DNA of 64,000 bases, taken from contig NZ_JAVDDX010000001.1 of the NCBI RefSeq assembly GCF_030848575.1, forward strand, positions 992,001 through 1,056,000. The letters run 5' to 3'. Source of the stretch: Haloarcula sp. H-GB4 (GTDB lineage: Archaea > Halobacteriota > Halobacteria > Halobacteriales > Haloarculaceae). The notes below the pieces were generated by a model. The model was not told the origin of the DNA. It did no database searches and worked only from the letters and a program-made list of their open reading frames with translations. Both the position numbers and the translations under genes were made by a program. This document shows positions 42,596-50,930 of this stretch, in pieces; within the stretch, counting starts at the first letter, position 1, and each line of letters starts with the position of its first letter.

Positions 42596-43234
42596 ATGAA
42601 CGACCGCCCAAGCCTCCCAGCCCGCCTCTTTCACCGCTGGCTGTTGCGCTATGTTCCTGTAGCCGCGTTGATACTGCTTGGCAGTGTACTGCTCGGGTAC
42701 GGACTCGGCAGTCAGGTCCCCACCGAGTGGCTCCAGAATCCCGGAACGACTGGCGAGAATCCCTTTATTTCGGCAGAGCTAACGACACTCTCGCTGACAA
42801 TTAACAACCTTGGCGCGTTGCTCGTGATGGCACTCGGTGCTATCTCGCTCGGTTCGATGACGGTGCTCTCACTCATCTTGAACGGACTGCTCATCGGAGT
42901 CGTCGTCGGCATCGCACTCAAGCAGGTCTCACCCATCGTCGTTGCCGCGCTCATTGTTCCACATGGCCTTATCGAGATCCCCGCACTGCTCATCGTCGCC
43001 GCCGTCGGGCTCAGGTTTGGGTGGCACACGATTCAGTACATCCGCGGCAGCGTGGACACGCTAGTGACGGAGCAGGACCTCCAAGAAGCCGGATGGTTGC
43101 TCGTGACAGCCGCCGTACTCATCGTCATTGCGGCCTACATTGAGGCGAACCTTACCCTCGAAATCGCCTCGCAGTATACCGACACCGACCTCTCTGGCGT
43201 CGCCGCGGACCGGATAGCGATTGCACCTCGATAG
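42596..43234 (+). CDS. SpoIIM-like (DUF95) integral membrane protein
   Basis: This is a 212-residue protein with about five helices. The family signature N-L-G-A-L-L-V-M-A-L-G-A is followed by L-N-G-L-L-I-G-V-V-V-G and by V-P-H-G-L-I-E-I-P-A-L-L. Related proteins include stage II sporulation protein M of Bacillus. In archaea the function is unknown and membrane organisation or transport is proposed. It ends 26 bp before the convergent DUF502 gene. Confidence 0.85.
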   Translation: MNDRPSLPARLFHRWLLRYVPVAALILLGSVLLGYGLGSQVPTEWLQNPGTTGENPFISAELTTLSLTINNLGALLVMALGAISLGSMTVLSLILNGLLIGVVVGIALKQVSPIVVAALIVPHGLIEIPALLIVAAVGLRFGWHTIQYIRGSVDTLVTEQDLQEAGWLLVTAAVLIVIAAYIEANLTLEIASQYTDTDLSGVAADRIAIAPR

Positions 43235-43260
43235 GGCTGACTCCCGCGCCATCTTCGGTA

Positions 43261-44088
43261 TCACTTCTTCGTGCCGTCACGGCCGAGCGACGATATCGGC
43301 CCGGCGTCCGCCACGTTCTGGATGTCGGCGAGCGACAGGGGCCCCATGCCCTCCGAATTATCCCCTGTCGCGACACCACTGGTCAGAATGCTCTGAACGG
43401 CCTCCTCGACACTCATGTTGACATCGTAGAGGTTCGATTCAGGGATGTAAGTGAGAAAGCCACCGGTGACGGGATTCGGTGCCAGCGGGAGAAACATGGC
43501 GACCATGTTGTCGTGGTCTACACCAGACTCGACCGTCTGGATCGATCTGTTGGTCTGAAAACCCAGAACGTACACTTCGTCGCCGAAACACTCGACCAGT
43601 TTCACGTCCTGGAAGTTCTCGTCGCCATCGCCGACCATCACGTCGCTCATCCGGCGGACGCTCTGATACACCGTCCCAACTGCAGGGATTCGGGTGGCCA
43701 CGAAGTCAAAGAAGTCGACGATCGCCTCTCCGTAGCGGTGGCTCCCGACGCTCCCGACGAACAACACGACGGCCAGCAACACCAGGATAGCGATGAGTTC
43801 GGTGAGAAACTGGACGATGTGCGAGTACACGCCCAGTTCGATCAGCAGGACGACCAGTTGGACGCTCTCGATAGCGTCGATGATTCCCAGCCAGCGCAAC
43901 ACCGCAATCACCGGGTCGAGCGCCTGAACCACGAAATCTAGGACCACAGAGAACACGTATATCGTGACGACGATGGGGACAGTGATCGCCACGCCGGTGA
44001 GTATCGTCTCACGAACGTGGGTATACACCCGACTGTTTTTGTCGCTCGTTGACCCCGCGGCCTCCGTGGCTCCGTCGTCACCAGTCAT
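43261..44088 (-). CDS. DUF502 family membrane protein
   Basis: This is a 275-residue protein with helices at about residues 28-52 and 88-112. The hallmark R-I-P-A-V-G-T-V-Y-Q-S-V-R-R and the D-V-K-L-V-E-C-F motif follow. The soluble remainder has P-L-A-P-N-P-V-T-G-G-F-L. The family has no established role in archaea. Its C-terminus (after about 240) is flexible and poorly conserved. Confidence 0.83.
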   Translation of the reverse strand: MTGDDGATEAAGSTSDKNSRVYTHVRETILTGVAITVPIVVTIYVFSVVLDFVVQALDPVIAVLRWLGIIDAIESVQLVVLLIELGVYSHIVQFLTELIAILVLLAVVLFVGSVGSHRYGEAIVDFFDFVATRIPAVGTVYQSVRRMSDVMVGDGDENFQDVKLVECFGDEVYVLGFQTNRSIQTVESGVDHDNMVAMFLPLAPNPVTGGFLTYIPESNLYDVNMSVEEAVQSILTSGVATGDNSEGMGPLSLADIQNVADAGPISSLGRDGTKK

Positions 44089-44240
44089 ATCTCTCCAGAC
44101 ACGACTGGTAATTCACAGATGGCACGTATTAGTAGCCTGCCTGCAAGTGCCGGTTAAGACCCTGATAAGCGAGCGGTTCAGAGACTCACAGCATCCGCTC
44201 AGACATGAGATAGCAACCGAGAACCGACCGGAGGACAGCC

Positions 44241-44843
44241 TTACGAGATGAACTCGTTGTCGCGCCAGTTGACGCCTTCTTCTTCCTCGCCGTCGCGGGG
44301 TTCCTCTGCAACGTTGATCGCAGCGGGTCGTTCCTCCCCATCGACAATACGAACGGCCGTTAGTTCCTCGTCGATCGCGGCAATCGCCGTCAGCGTGCCC
44401 TTTTCGGCGACTTTCGCGACCTCACACAGGACCTCGAACATCGCGTACTGGAGTGCGGTGTTCTGGAGCACAGTCTCGCGGTCGCCCTTGAAACAGGCGT
44501 ACTCGACGAGTTCGGACTCGATCTCTTCTTCTTCCTCTTCGAGTGCGCCCCACTGGGGGCCACCGCCGGAGCTTCCAGTACTCGCGGCCCCGGGTGGACC
44601 CATCTCGTCGGGGTCCTCCTCGTACACCCGGTTCTCCGTGACGCTAGCCTTGAGCTGGGCCGTCGGGGTGTACTTGCTCATGGAGTCGTCCTTGGCGACG
44701 GCGCTGACGATGAGTGTATTATTTCGACGGGTGATGTCGATGTCAGCGATTTCAGGTGGAAGATCCGGATCTTCGAAGAAATCGTATGCGTCTTCCAGTG
44801 GCAGTTCAAGTGTCGAGTGAAGTCTGTATACGCGGCTGGTCAT
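44241..44843 (-). CDS. Haloarchaeal protein of unknown function
   Basis: This is a 200-residue very acidic protein from the ATG at 44843. It starts S-R-V-Y-R-L-H-S-T-L-E-L-P and has a Gly/Ser-rich linker near residues 84-95. A run of seven Glu (E-E-E-E-E) lies in the middle, and the part after it is helical (V-L-Q-N-T-A-L-Q-Y-A-M-F-E-V-L-C). The tail has E-E-E-E-G-V-N-W. I do not recognise a family with known function. The AT-rich 195-bp gap upstream suggests its own promoter. Confidence 0.75.
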   Translation of the reverse strand: MTSRVYRLHSTLELPLEDAYDFFEDPDLPPEIADIDITRRNNTLIVSAVAKDDSMSKYTPTAQLKASVTENRVYEEDPDEMGPPGAASTGSSGGGPQWGALEEEEEEIESELVEYACFKGDRETVLQNTALQYAMFEVLCEVAKVAEKGTLTAIAAIDEELTAVRIVDGEERPAAINVAEEPRDGEEEEGVNWRDNEFIS

Positions 44844-45038
44844 GGTTGGGGAAGCGTGTATCAGTCGTCGAAGGCCGTCCGCTGACGCTGTAGTCACTAC
44901 TCTATAGGGGCCACTTGCTTATATGACCTGTCCTTCATTCGCGGTTCCACCGCTCTATATCAGGCCATATCTGAGTGGTATGTTAAAGGTATTTACAGAC
45001 CTTCTAGCAGGTCATATGTTAGTAGTATCCAGTGCCTA

Positions 45039-45371
45039 CTAGTCGTCCGCAGGTGTGGGGTCGCCGTCTTCCGGGCTGACATCCCCTTCAATACTAGGCG
45101 GGTACTTCCCGCGGTCGAGTTTCAGGTCCGACTGCGGTCGCGCCATACAGGTAAGTGCGTAGTTCTCCCGTTCCCGGTCGGTCAGTCCACGGGCGGCAGG
45201 CTGGGTAACCGACCCCTCGACGATTTCCGCCGAACAGGCCAAGCACATCCCCACGCGGCAGGAGTACTCCTGTGCGATACCCTCCTCGATACACCGCGAG
45301 AGAATCGTCTCCTTCTCGGAGACGGTGATCTCCTCGCCCGTCCCCACAAATGTCACCGTATGCTCGGTCAT
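45039..45371 (-). CDS. Plant-type [2Fe-2S] ferredoxin
   Basis: This is a 110-residue protein from the ATG at 45371. The cluster ligands are C-R-V-G-M-C-L-A-C (C-x4-C-x2-C) and a distant Cys in L-T-C-M-A-R-P, the standard plant-type pattern. The tail after residue 85 is acidic (D-V-S-P-E-D-G-D-P). It would carry single electrons in the cytoplasm. It diverges from the geranylgeranyl-reductase-like gene at 45557, and the two may share a redox role (inference). Confidence 0.93.
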   Translation of the reverse strand: MTEHTVTFVGTGEEITVSEKETILSRCIEEGIAQEYSCRVGMCLACSAEIVEGSVTQPAARGLTDRERENYALTCMARPQSDLKLDRGKYPPSIEGDVSPEDGDPTPADD

Positions 45372-45556
45372 GCTCGGCCATTTGATACCCCCCAGCAAAA
45401 CTCTTTATCACCGCTGTCACGGAGCGAAACGGACTGCTGTCCGTCAATGCTGTACCAAGCACCCGCAGTCGGCCGTTCAGCGCGAGAGATAGTTCCAGCA
45501 GTCCGTCTGAAACCCGTAGCGGAATAATTTTCTCTCTCCGGGCAGGACGGGAGTGC

Positions 45557-46975
45557 ATGACCACACACCAGGACGGCAACGCCGACGGTGCGTCGGCGAC
45601 GGCACGGACCGTGTCCGTGGACGTTGTCGTCGTCGGGGCCGGGACATCCGGCTGTTACGCCGCTGCGACCGTCGCGGATGCGGGCTACGACGTCGTCGTC
45701 GTGGAGCGCAAAGACGAGACCGAGGCAGGCCATATCGCCTGCGGGGACGCGCTGAAAGGAGCCAGCGACTTCCCCGATGCGATTCCGAAGTCCCAGCTCG
45801 AACCGGCGTTTACCAATACGGATGTCGACCACGGCCGGTTCGAGATCCCACAGGAGGACACCGTTCTCGAAATCCCCGTGCCGGGTGAACTCGCCGTCAT
45901 CGACCGCTGGGAGTATGGTCGCTGTCTCATCGAGGGCGCAAACGACAGCGGTGTGGAGTTCCACTACGACACGGTCGTTCAGGACGTGCTGCAAGACGAC
46001 AGCGGCCGTGTGACCGGCGTGAAAGCCATGCGGAAAGGCGATCCTGTCACGTACGAAGGAGACATGGTCATCGACGGAGCCGGCGCGCTGTCGATCCTGC
46101 AGGACAAGACCGACCTCGAAGCCGCGACCTTCGATACGAACGTCCAGTACTCGCAGTTTTGCTCGGCATACCGCGAGATAATCGAAGTCGACGAACCGGT
46201 CGAATGGGACGACGCGCTCGTGTTCAAACCGACCGAGCGCTCTGCCGGCTACCTCTGGTACTTCCCGCGCACGGACACCGAAATCAATGCCGGTCTCGGC
46301 TTCCAGATGAACGAGGAGCCGATGGAACTGGTCGACGACCTCAAACGCGATCTGCAGGGCCGAAGCGAGTTTGAGGGCGCGGAGGTACAGGACAAACTCG
46401 GCGCTGCACTGCCGACGCGCCGGCCGTACGATTCTGCTGTTGCGCCCGGATTCATGGCTGTCGGCGACGCTGCCGGGCACGTCAACCCGACAACCGGTGG
46501 CGGAATCGCCGGGGCGGCCTACGCCGGGACCTATGCCGCTGAGCAGGCCATCGAGGCTATCGAATCCGGCCGGACAGACGACGAAGCCGCACTCTGGGAG
46601 TACAACGAGCGCGTGATGGACCACTTTGGCGCCCGATACGCGGCACTTGACGTATACAACATCTTCACCACCGCCTACGACGTCGATGACCTGATGGCGC
46701 TGCTGGCCGCGCTCCCCGGCGAAAAGCTCGCCGAAGCGCTGTACGGCGGCTCAACCAGCATCGGACTTGGACTCAAACTCAAGATGGCCGTCAAGAGCAT
46801 CGGCCACCTCGGGACTATTCGGGACCTCTACCAGACGAAAAAGGCTGCCGACCGGCTGCTGGAGCACTACGAATCCTACCCCAGCAACCGTAGCGGCTTC
46901 GAGGCTTGGCAACGCGAGCGCGATTCGATTATGGACGACATCTACGAAGTCACTGGCGCAGAACCCAAGTACTGA
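45557..46975 (+). CDS. FAD-dependent oxidoreductase of the geranylgeranyl reductase family
   Basis: This is a 472-residue flavoprotein. The N-terminal dinucleotide loop is V-V-G-A-G-T-S-G-C-Y-A-A, and the second FAD site is F-M-A-V-G-D-A-A-G-H-V-N-P. The C-terminal T-G-G-G-I-A-G-A motif is typical of geranylgeranyl reductases that saturate archaeal lipid side chains. A short helical tail ends the protein. A ferredoxin gene (45371) is divergent, and reduced ferredoxin is an electron donor for some members of this family. Confidence 0.88.
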   Translation: MTTHQDGNADGASATARTVSVDVVVVGAGTSGCYAAATVADAGYDVVVVERKDETEAGHIACGDALKGASDFPDAIPKSQLEPAFTNTDVDHGRFEIPQEDTVLEIPVPGELAVIDRWEYGRCLIEGANDSGVEFHYDTVVQDVLQDDSGRVTGVKAMRKGDPVTYEGDMVIDGAGALSILQDKTDLEAATFDTNVQYSQFCSAYREIIEVDEPVEWDDALVFKPTERSAGYLWYFPRTDTEINAGLGFQMNEEPMELVDDLKRDLQGRSEFEGAEVQDKLGAALPTRRPYDSAVAPGFMAVGDAAGHVNPTTGGGIAGAAYAGTYAAEQAIEAIESGRTDDEAALWEYNERVMDHFGARYAALDVYNIFTTAYDVDDLMALLAALPGEKLAEALYGGSTSIGLGLKLKMAVKSIGHLGTIRDLYQTKKAADRLLEHYESYPSNRSGFEAWQRERDSIMDDIYEVTGAEPKY

Positions 46976-47217
46976 CTCGGCGGTTCGTTGCGTTTTTCGG
47001 TTGAGGCTGATATACTGGTACGGCTTGTCAGCGGCAGATCTGTCTTTGTTGATATTAATCTGGATAGTGGTTGATTAATTCGTGAACTATAGTTTTGAAC
47101 AACAAGTTTTATTATCTAACAACATGATATCAAAATGAAGTCACACTGGGATCGGTCGACCGGGGGGTCACCGAGACGGAGACAGCGTGTCAACCGTCAC
47201 CCAAGTGGGGGTCAATC

Positions 47218-47679
47218 ATGCTAGCACGCAGATTCAAATCCGACGATAGTGCAGTCTCACCAGTTGTAGGTGTCATTCTAATGGTTGCAATAACAGTGCT
47301 GCTGGCGGCGACAGCAGCGACGTTCTTCCTCGATTTTGGCTCGGGGAGTCTCGGTCAAAACGCGCCACAGGCGGCGTTTACATTCGAGTACGAATCTGGA
47401 AGTTCCGATAGCCTGACAATCGAGCACCGGAGCGGTGACTCGATTCAGGCTGGGAACCTGTACATCACCGTCAACGGGGCTAGCGGTGCTTCAGGCGTCA
47501 ACGGTCAGCACGATTTCACAAGCATCGGTGGCGCGCCGGCGGCCGGTTCGAAAATCACGGCCGGGTCACGAGTGACGTTTTCGAAGGCGTCTGACCTCTC
47601 AGATGCGGCAGTCACGCTGAACTGGCAGTCACCGGACAGCAGCAAATCTATTCAGCTTGCCAGCTGGGACGCGCCGTAG
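47218..47679 (+). CDS. Archaeal type IV pilin-like protein
   Basis: This is a 153-residue protein with a class III signal sequence: D-D-S-A-V-S-P-V-V-G-V-I-L-M-V-A-I-T-V followed by a hydrophobic helix. A prepilin peptidase would cut just before the S-P-V-V stretch. The exported domain is Ser/Gly-rich and has no cysteines. An AT-rich promoter region (tttattatct near 47108) lies upstream. It is a lone pilin, as is usual in haloarchaea, where many pilins share one assembly system. Confidence 0.92.
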   Translation: MLARRFKSDDSAVSPVVGVILMVAITVLLAATAATFFLDFGSGSLGQNAPQAAFTFEYESGSSDSLTIEHRSGDSIQAGNLYITVNGASGASGVNGQHDFTSIGGAPAAGSKITAGSRVTFSKASDLSDAAVTLNWQSPDSSKSIQLASWDAP

Positions 47680-47684
47680 CGCGT

Positions 47685-48956
47685 TCACTCGCTCAGTTGG
47701 CTGATCGCTTCGGTGACGACATCGATGCCGATAGTCAGTGAATCCTCATCGACATCGAACAGGGGCGTGTGGTGGCCGCCGGGGTGGTCGGTCCCGATAC
47801 CGACAAACGTCGCCGTTCCGCCGTGGTTCTGGACGCGGTCCATCAGGTAGGTCGCGTCCTCGCTTCCGCCGAGATCATCCGTCCGGAGACGACTGGTGAC
47901 GCCGGAAACGGAGTCTGCCGCATCGTACACCACACTCGCGAGCGAATCGTCGCTCACCGCACTCGGCGCTTCTGCGGTTGTCTCGATATCGACCCCACAG
48001 TCGTGCATCTCGGCCGCGGATGACATGACGGCATCCGCCCGCTCGCTCATATATTCCTTGAGTGGCGTCGTTTCGCCGCGGACCTCACCTTCTAGCGTCG
48101 CTTCTCCGGGGACGATATTCGTCGCTGTGCCGCCCTCAACAACCCCGGCGTTGACACGCGTTGCGCCGTCACCGTGTCGGCGGATCGCGTGGAGGTTCTG
48201 GACGGCGGTCGCCAGCGCCTGCACAGCGTCCCGTCCCTGTGCCGGATGCCCGCCGGCATGCGCTGTCTCACCGGTGAAGGTCGCTCTGAACTGCCGAACG
48301 GCGAGGAAGCCCCTGACGCCAGCGACGATTTCACCGGTCGGATGGTCGAGACCGATGTGTATCGCCAGCAAGTGGTCCACGTCGTCCAGATGACCGCTTT
48401 CGGCGACAGCCTTCCCGCCGCCAATGACCTCTTCGGCCGGCTGGAAGACGAATTTGAACGTTCCCCTGAAATCGCTCTTTTTGACTGCCTCAAGCACGCC
48501 AAGACCAATCGTCGCGTGGGCGTCGTGTCCGCAGGCGTGCATGTACCCCTCGTTCGTTGAACGGAACCCCTCTGTCGCCGGGGCGTGTGCCACGCTGTCT
48601 GCCTCCGTTATCGGCAGCGCATCGATATCGACTCTGAGCGCGACGGTCGGTCCCTCGCCCTGTTCGAGCACAGCGAGGGCCCCAGTGAATCCCCCGGCGG
48701 CGGCCTCCAGCACGTCCTCGCGGGCACCGGCATCACGGGCCTTCTGTTGCCAGTCTTCAAGTTCATCGTCGTTGGGGACTGCCATCCGCGCATCGCCGTC
48801 CACGACATCCCGGCCGGTATACAACTGGTCGACGCCGATTCGCTCTATTTCGTCAACGATGCGACTAGTGGTGTAGAATTCCCGCCACGCGGGTTCGGGA
48901 TAGCTGTGTAGGTCGCGCCGGACGGACCTGAGCCGCTCCTGTTGGGCTTCGTTCAT
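47685..48956 (-). CDS. M20 family amidohydrolase (N-acyl-amino-acid or hippurate hydrolase type)
   Basis: This is a 423-residue metalloenzyme from the ATG at 48956. The metal site is Y-M-H-A-C-G-H-D-A-H, the catalytic acids are in Q-P-A-E-E-V, and the second metal ligand His is in A-I-H-I-G-L-D-H. The dimerisation domain follows T-A-H-A-G-G-H. The C-terminus has G-T-D-H-P-G-G-H-H-T-P-L, another metal-ligand His. It would hydrolyse an amide bond of an N-acylated amino acid. The stop is only 5 bp after the convergent pilin stop. Confidence 0.9.
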   Translation of the reverse strand: MNEAQQERLRSVRRDLHSYPEPAWREFYTTSRIVDEIERIGVDQLYTGRDVVDGDARMAVPNDDELEDWQQKARDAGAREDVLEAAAGGFTGALAVLEQGEGPTVALRVDIDALPITEADSVAHAPATEGFRSTNEGYMHACGHDAHATIGLGVLEAVKKSDFRGTFKFVFQPAEEVIGGGKAVAESGHLDDVDHLLAIHIGLDHPTGEIVAGVRGFLAVRQFRATFTGETAHAGGHPAQGRDAVQALATAVQNLHAIRRHGDGATRVNAGVVEGGTATNIVPGEATLEGEVRGETTPLKEYMSERADAVMSSAAEMHDCGVDIETTAEAPSAVSDDSLASVVYDAADSVSGVTSRLRTDDLGGSEDATYLMDRVQNHGGTATFVGIGTDHPGGHHTPLFDVDEDSLTIGIDVVTEAISQLSE

Positions 48957-49011
48957 GCCGGCAAAACGGGTCACAGTTACTTATAAGAACCCACAGGAAT
49001 GGACGACGGCT

Positions 49012-49344
49012 CTACGAACCGCTGCCGACCTGCGTCCGCTGTTCGACGCCGGCCTCCACGTGGATGGCGTTCGGGAAGGTTCGCTGGGTAACGTTCCGGG
49101 CGAACTCCTCGTACCCGACAATCTCTATCGTCCGGGTGTAGACGGTGTGGGTCCAAGGGTCGAAGCGGCCACCGTCTGGCCCCAGCGATTTCGATTGTGG
49201 AATCCGCAATTCCTGTGGTTGCTTTGGATGCGGTCCCTTGAGCTCAACCCCCTTCTGCTCGGCGCTCTGTTTGATCTCTGTGACAGTGTCTTCGAGGCGG
49301 TGTCGGTCCCCGCTGGTGAACGTCAGCGTCGTAACGAAGGGCAT
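49012..49344 (-). CDS. Ribosomal protein uS10-family paralogue
   Basis: This is a 110-residue protein from the ATG at 49344 (28 extra codons upstream are open but not S10-like). The fold matches uS10: K-G-V-E-L-K-G-P-H-P-K-Q-P-Q-E-L-R-I-P near the tip loop, then F-D-P-W-T-H-T-V-Y-T-R-T and the C-terminal F-P-N-A-I-H-V-E-A. The ribosomal gene is normally in the elongation-factor operon, so this is likely a second copy or a specialised paralogue. It lacks ribosomal neighbours. Confidence 0.82.
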   Translation of the reverse strand: MPFVTTLTFTSGDRHRLEDTVTEIKQSAEQKGVELKGPHPKQPQELRIPQSKSLGPDGGRFDPWTHTVYTRTIEIVGYEEFARNVTQRTFPNAIHVEAGVEQRTQVGSGS

Positions 49345-49439
49345 CTGTAGACGAACACTCAGCCGCGAGTGACAAAAGGCCATCTGTTTCCGTTGTGTCT
49401 CCGATATTCTCTTAAGTAGCGGTGTCATAAAATCGGATA

Positions 49440-49868
49440 ATGATAGAGGCCACGAGCGCGGGAGCCATCCTCTTTCGCGATACGCGTGGCCGGCGGGAGT
49501 ACCTCCTGCTCAAGAGCCGACCCGGCGATTGGGAGTTCCCCAAGGGCGGCGTCGAGGGCGAGGAAGAACTCCAGCAGACCGCCATACGCGAAGTGAAAGA
49601 GGAGGCCGGTATCGGCGATTTCCGGCTTTTAGACGGGTTCCGCGAAGACTACGACTATGTGTTCGAGGCGAACGGCAACACCATCCACAAGACGGTCCAC
49701 CTGTTCGTCGCGAAATCGTTCGAAGCGTCAGCTGAACTGTCCACAGAACACCGCGACCTGCAGTGGCGCGACTACGAGCAGGCCATCAACACGGTCACGC
49801 AGGACGGCCCCCGCGAGATACTCGAACAGGCAGACGAGTTCCTCGACGACCGAGAGAACGAGGAGTAG
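49440..49868 (+). CDS. Nudix hydrolase (diadenosine tetraphosphatase-like)
   Basis: This is a 142-residue protein. The complete Nudix box G-G-V-E-G-E-E-E-L-Q-Q-T-A-I-R-E-V-K-E-E is present with its A-G-I end. The beta strand W-E-F-P-K-G leads into it, as in bis(5'-nucleosyl)-tetraphosphatases. It would cleave nucleoside diphosphate-X compounds such as Ap4A. The start codon is only 11 bp from the upstream 49428-frame end, but the S10-like gene is on the other strand. Confidence 0.9.
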   Translation: MIEATSAGAILFRDTRGRREYLLLKSRPGDWEFPKGGVEGEEELQQTAIREVKEEAGIGDFRLLDGFREDYDYVFEANGNTIHKTVHLFVAKSFEASAELSTEHRDLQWRDYEQAINTVTQDGPREILEQADEFLDDRENEE

Positions 49869-50197
49869 AGACGCGCGGACGGGACTCGGCCGTACTCATG
49901 CGCACTGAGGAGGCGCCCTAGTTAGCAATGGCTCTACTTCGCTCGATAACTGAGTCAGGTGAGTTCTCTGAAGAACGCAAATAGTCTAAAATGAATAAGA
50001 GATGACAGTACAGAACTACTTTCGGTGGTAGAGTGCTCCACTAACTGCCTTTATATATGATCTGAGCTCCATTTCCCCGATACCAGTCGGTGTTAGCTTA
50101 CTTTCTACCCAGTATGGATTATATAAATTATATCTCCTCCAATACTAACAGCATTTTTAAGTAGGATAAGGTTACAGTTTGCAAAGAGGCATCCAAA
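49869..50197. other. AT-rich intergenic region
   Basis: This 329-bp gap lies between the Nudix gene and the DUF4013 gene. It is the most AT-rich of the gaps from 50000 on, with tttatatat and attatataaattat stretches near 50050 and 50118. These are candidate promoter elements for the membrane protein at 50198. I see no small gene with a ribosome binding site. Confidence 0.5.
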
Positions 50198-50890
50198 ATG
50201 TTAGAAGACGGACTATCGTACCCAATGCAAGGCGACAGTTGGATAGCACAGATGTTGATCGGCGGCGTACTGCTGGTGTTCTTTTTCTTGTTGATTCCGG
50301 TATTTGCATTCAATGGATACTTGCTTCGGGTGATCGGAACGACCGTTGAGGGTGAATCCGAGCCACCCGCCTGGGACGACTGGGGTGAACTCATCATCGA
50401 CGGAATCAAGTTCAGTATCGTCGGTCTCGTGTACTCTATCGTTCCTGTAGCGGTCATTTTCGGTATCGGCAGCGTCCTCCTTGGACTGGGTGGCGCTGCT
50501 GGCGAATCTGGCGGCGGAATCATTGCCGGCTTCGGATTCATGACAATTCTCCTTCTGATTCCGGTAATGTTCCTCGTGTACTACATTGTCCCAGCAGCGC
50601 TCGCCAATATGGCGGTTGAAGGCAGCCTCGGCGCTGCGTTCGACTTCTCGCTGCTGAAAAACGTCGTCCTCACGAGCGACTACTTCATTGCAGTCCTGAT
50701 GCCGATTGTTGTCGGCATCATCACGAACATCATTAGCAATATTCTGGCGGTTACTGTCATTGGGCTCGTTCTCGTTCCGTTTGTCACCTACTACGGGCAG
50801 GTCGCCGTCTTCCGCATGTTCGGAACGGCATTCGCAAGCCAGACAAGCAAAAACGCACAGCAGGTAACAGGCACGACCACCTCAGCCTAA
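50198..50890 (+). CDS. DUF4013 family membrane protein
   Basis: This is a 230-residue protein with five to six helices. The family start L-E-D-G-L-S-Y-P is followed by a helix of about 20 residues and then F-N-G-Y-L-L-R-V. The W-D-D-W-G-E-L loop follows, then F-D-F-S-L-L and the final membrane hairpin. The function is unknown. The upstream gap is AT-rich and gives it an own promoter. Confidence 0.83.
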   Translation: MLEDGLSYPMQGDSWIAQMLIGGVLLVFFFLLIPVFAFNGYLLRVIGTTVEGESEPPAWDDWGELIIDGIKFSIVGLVYSIVPVAVIFGIGSVLLGLGGAAGESGGGIIAGFGFMTILLLIPVMFLVYYIVPAALANMAVEGSLGAAFDFSLLKNVVLTSDYFIAVLMPIVVGIITNIISNILAVTVIGLVLVPFVTYYGQVAVFRMFGTAFASQTSKNAQQVTGTTTSA

Positions 50891-50930
50891 CCCAGCAGTT
50901 CTTACGCGGCCGGCTATTTCTTCGAGACAC

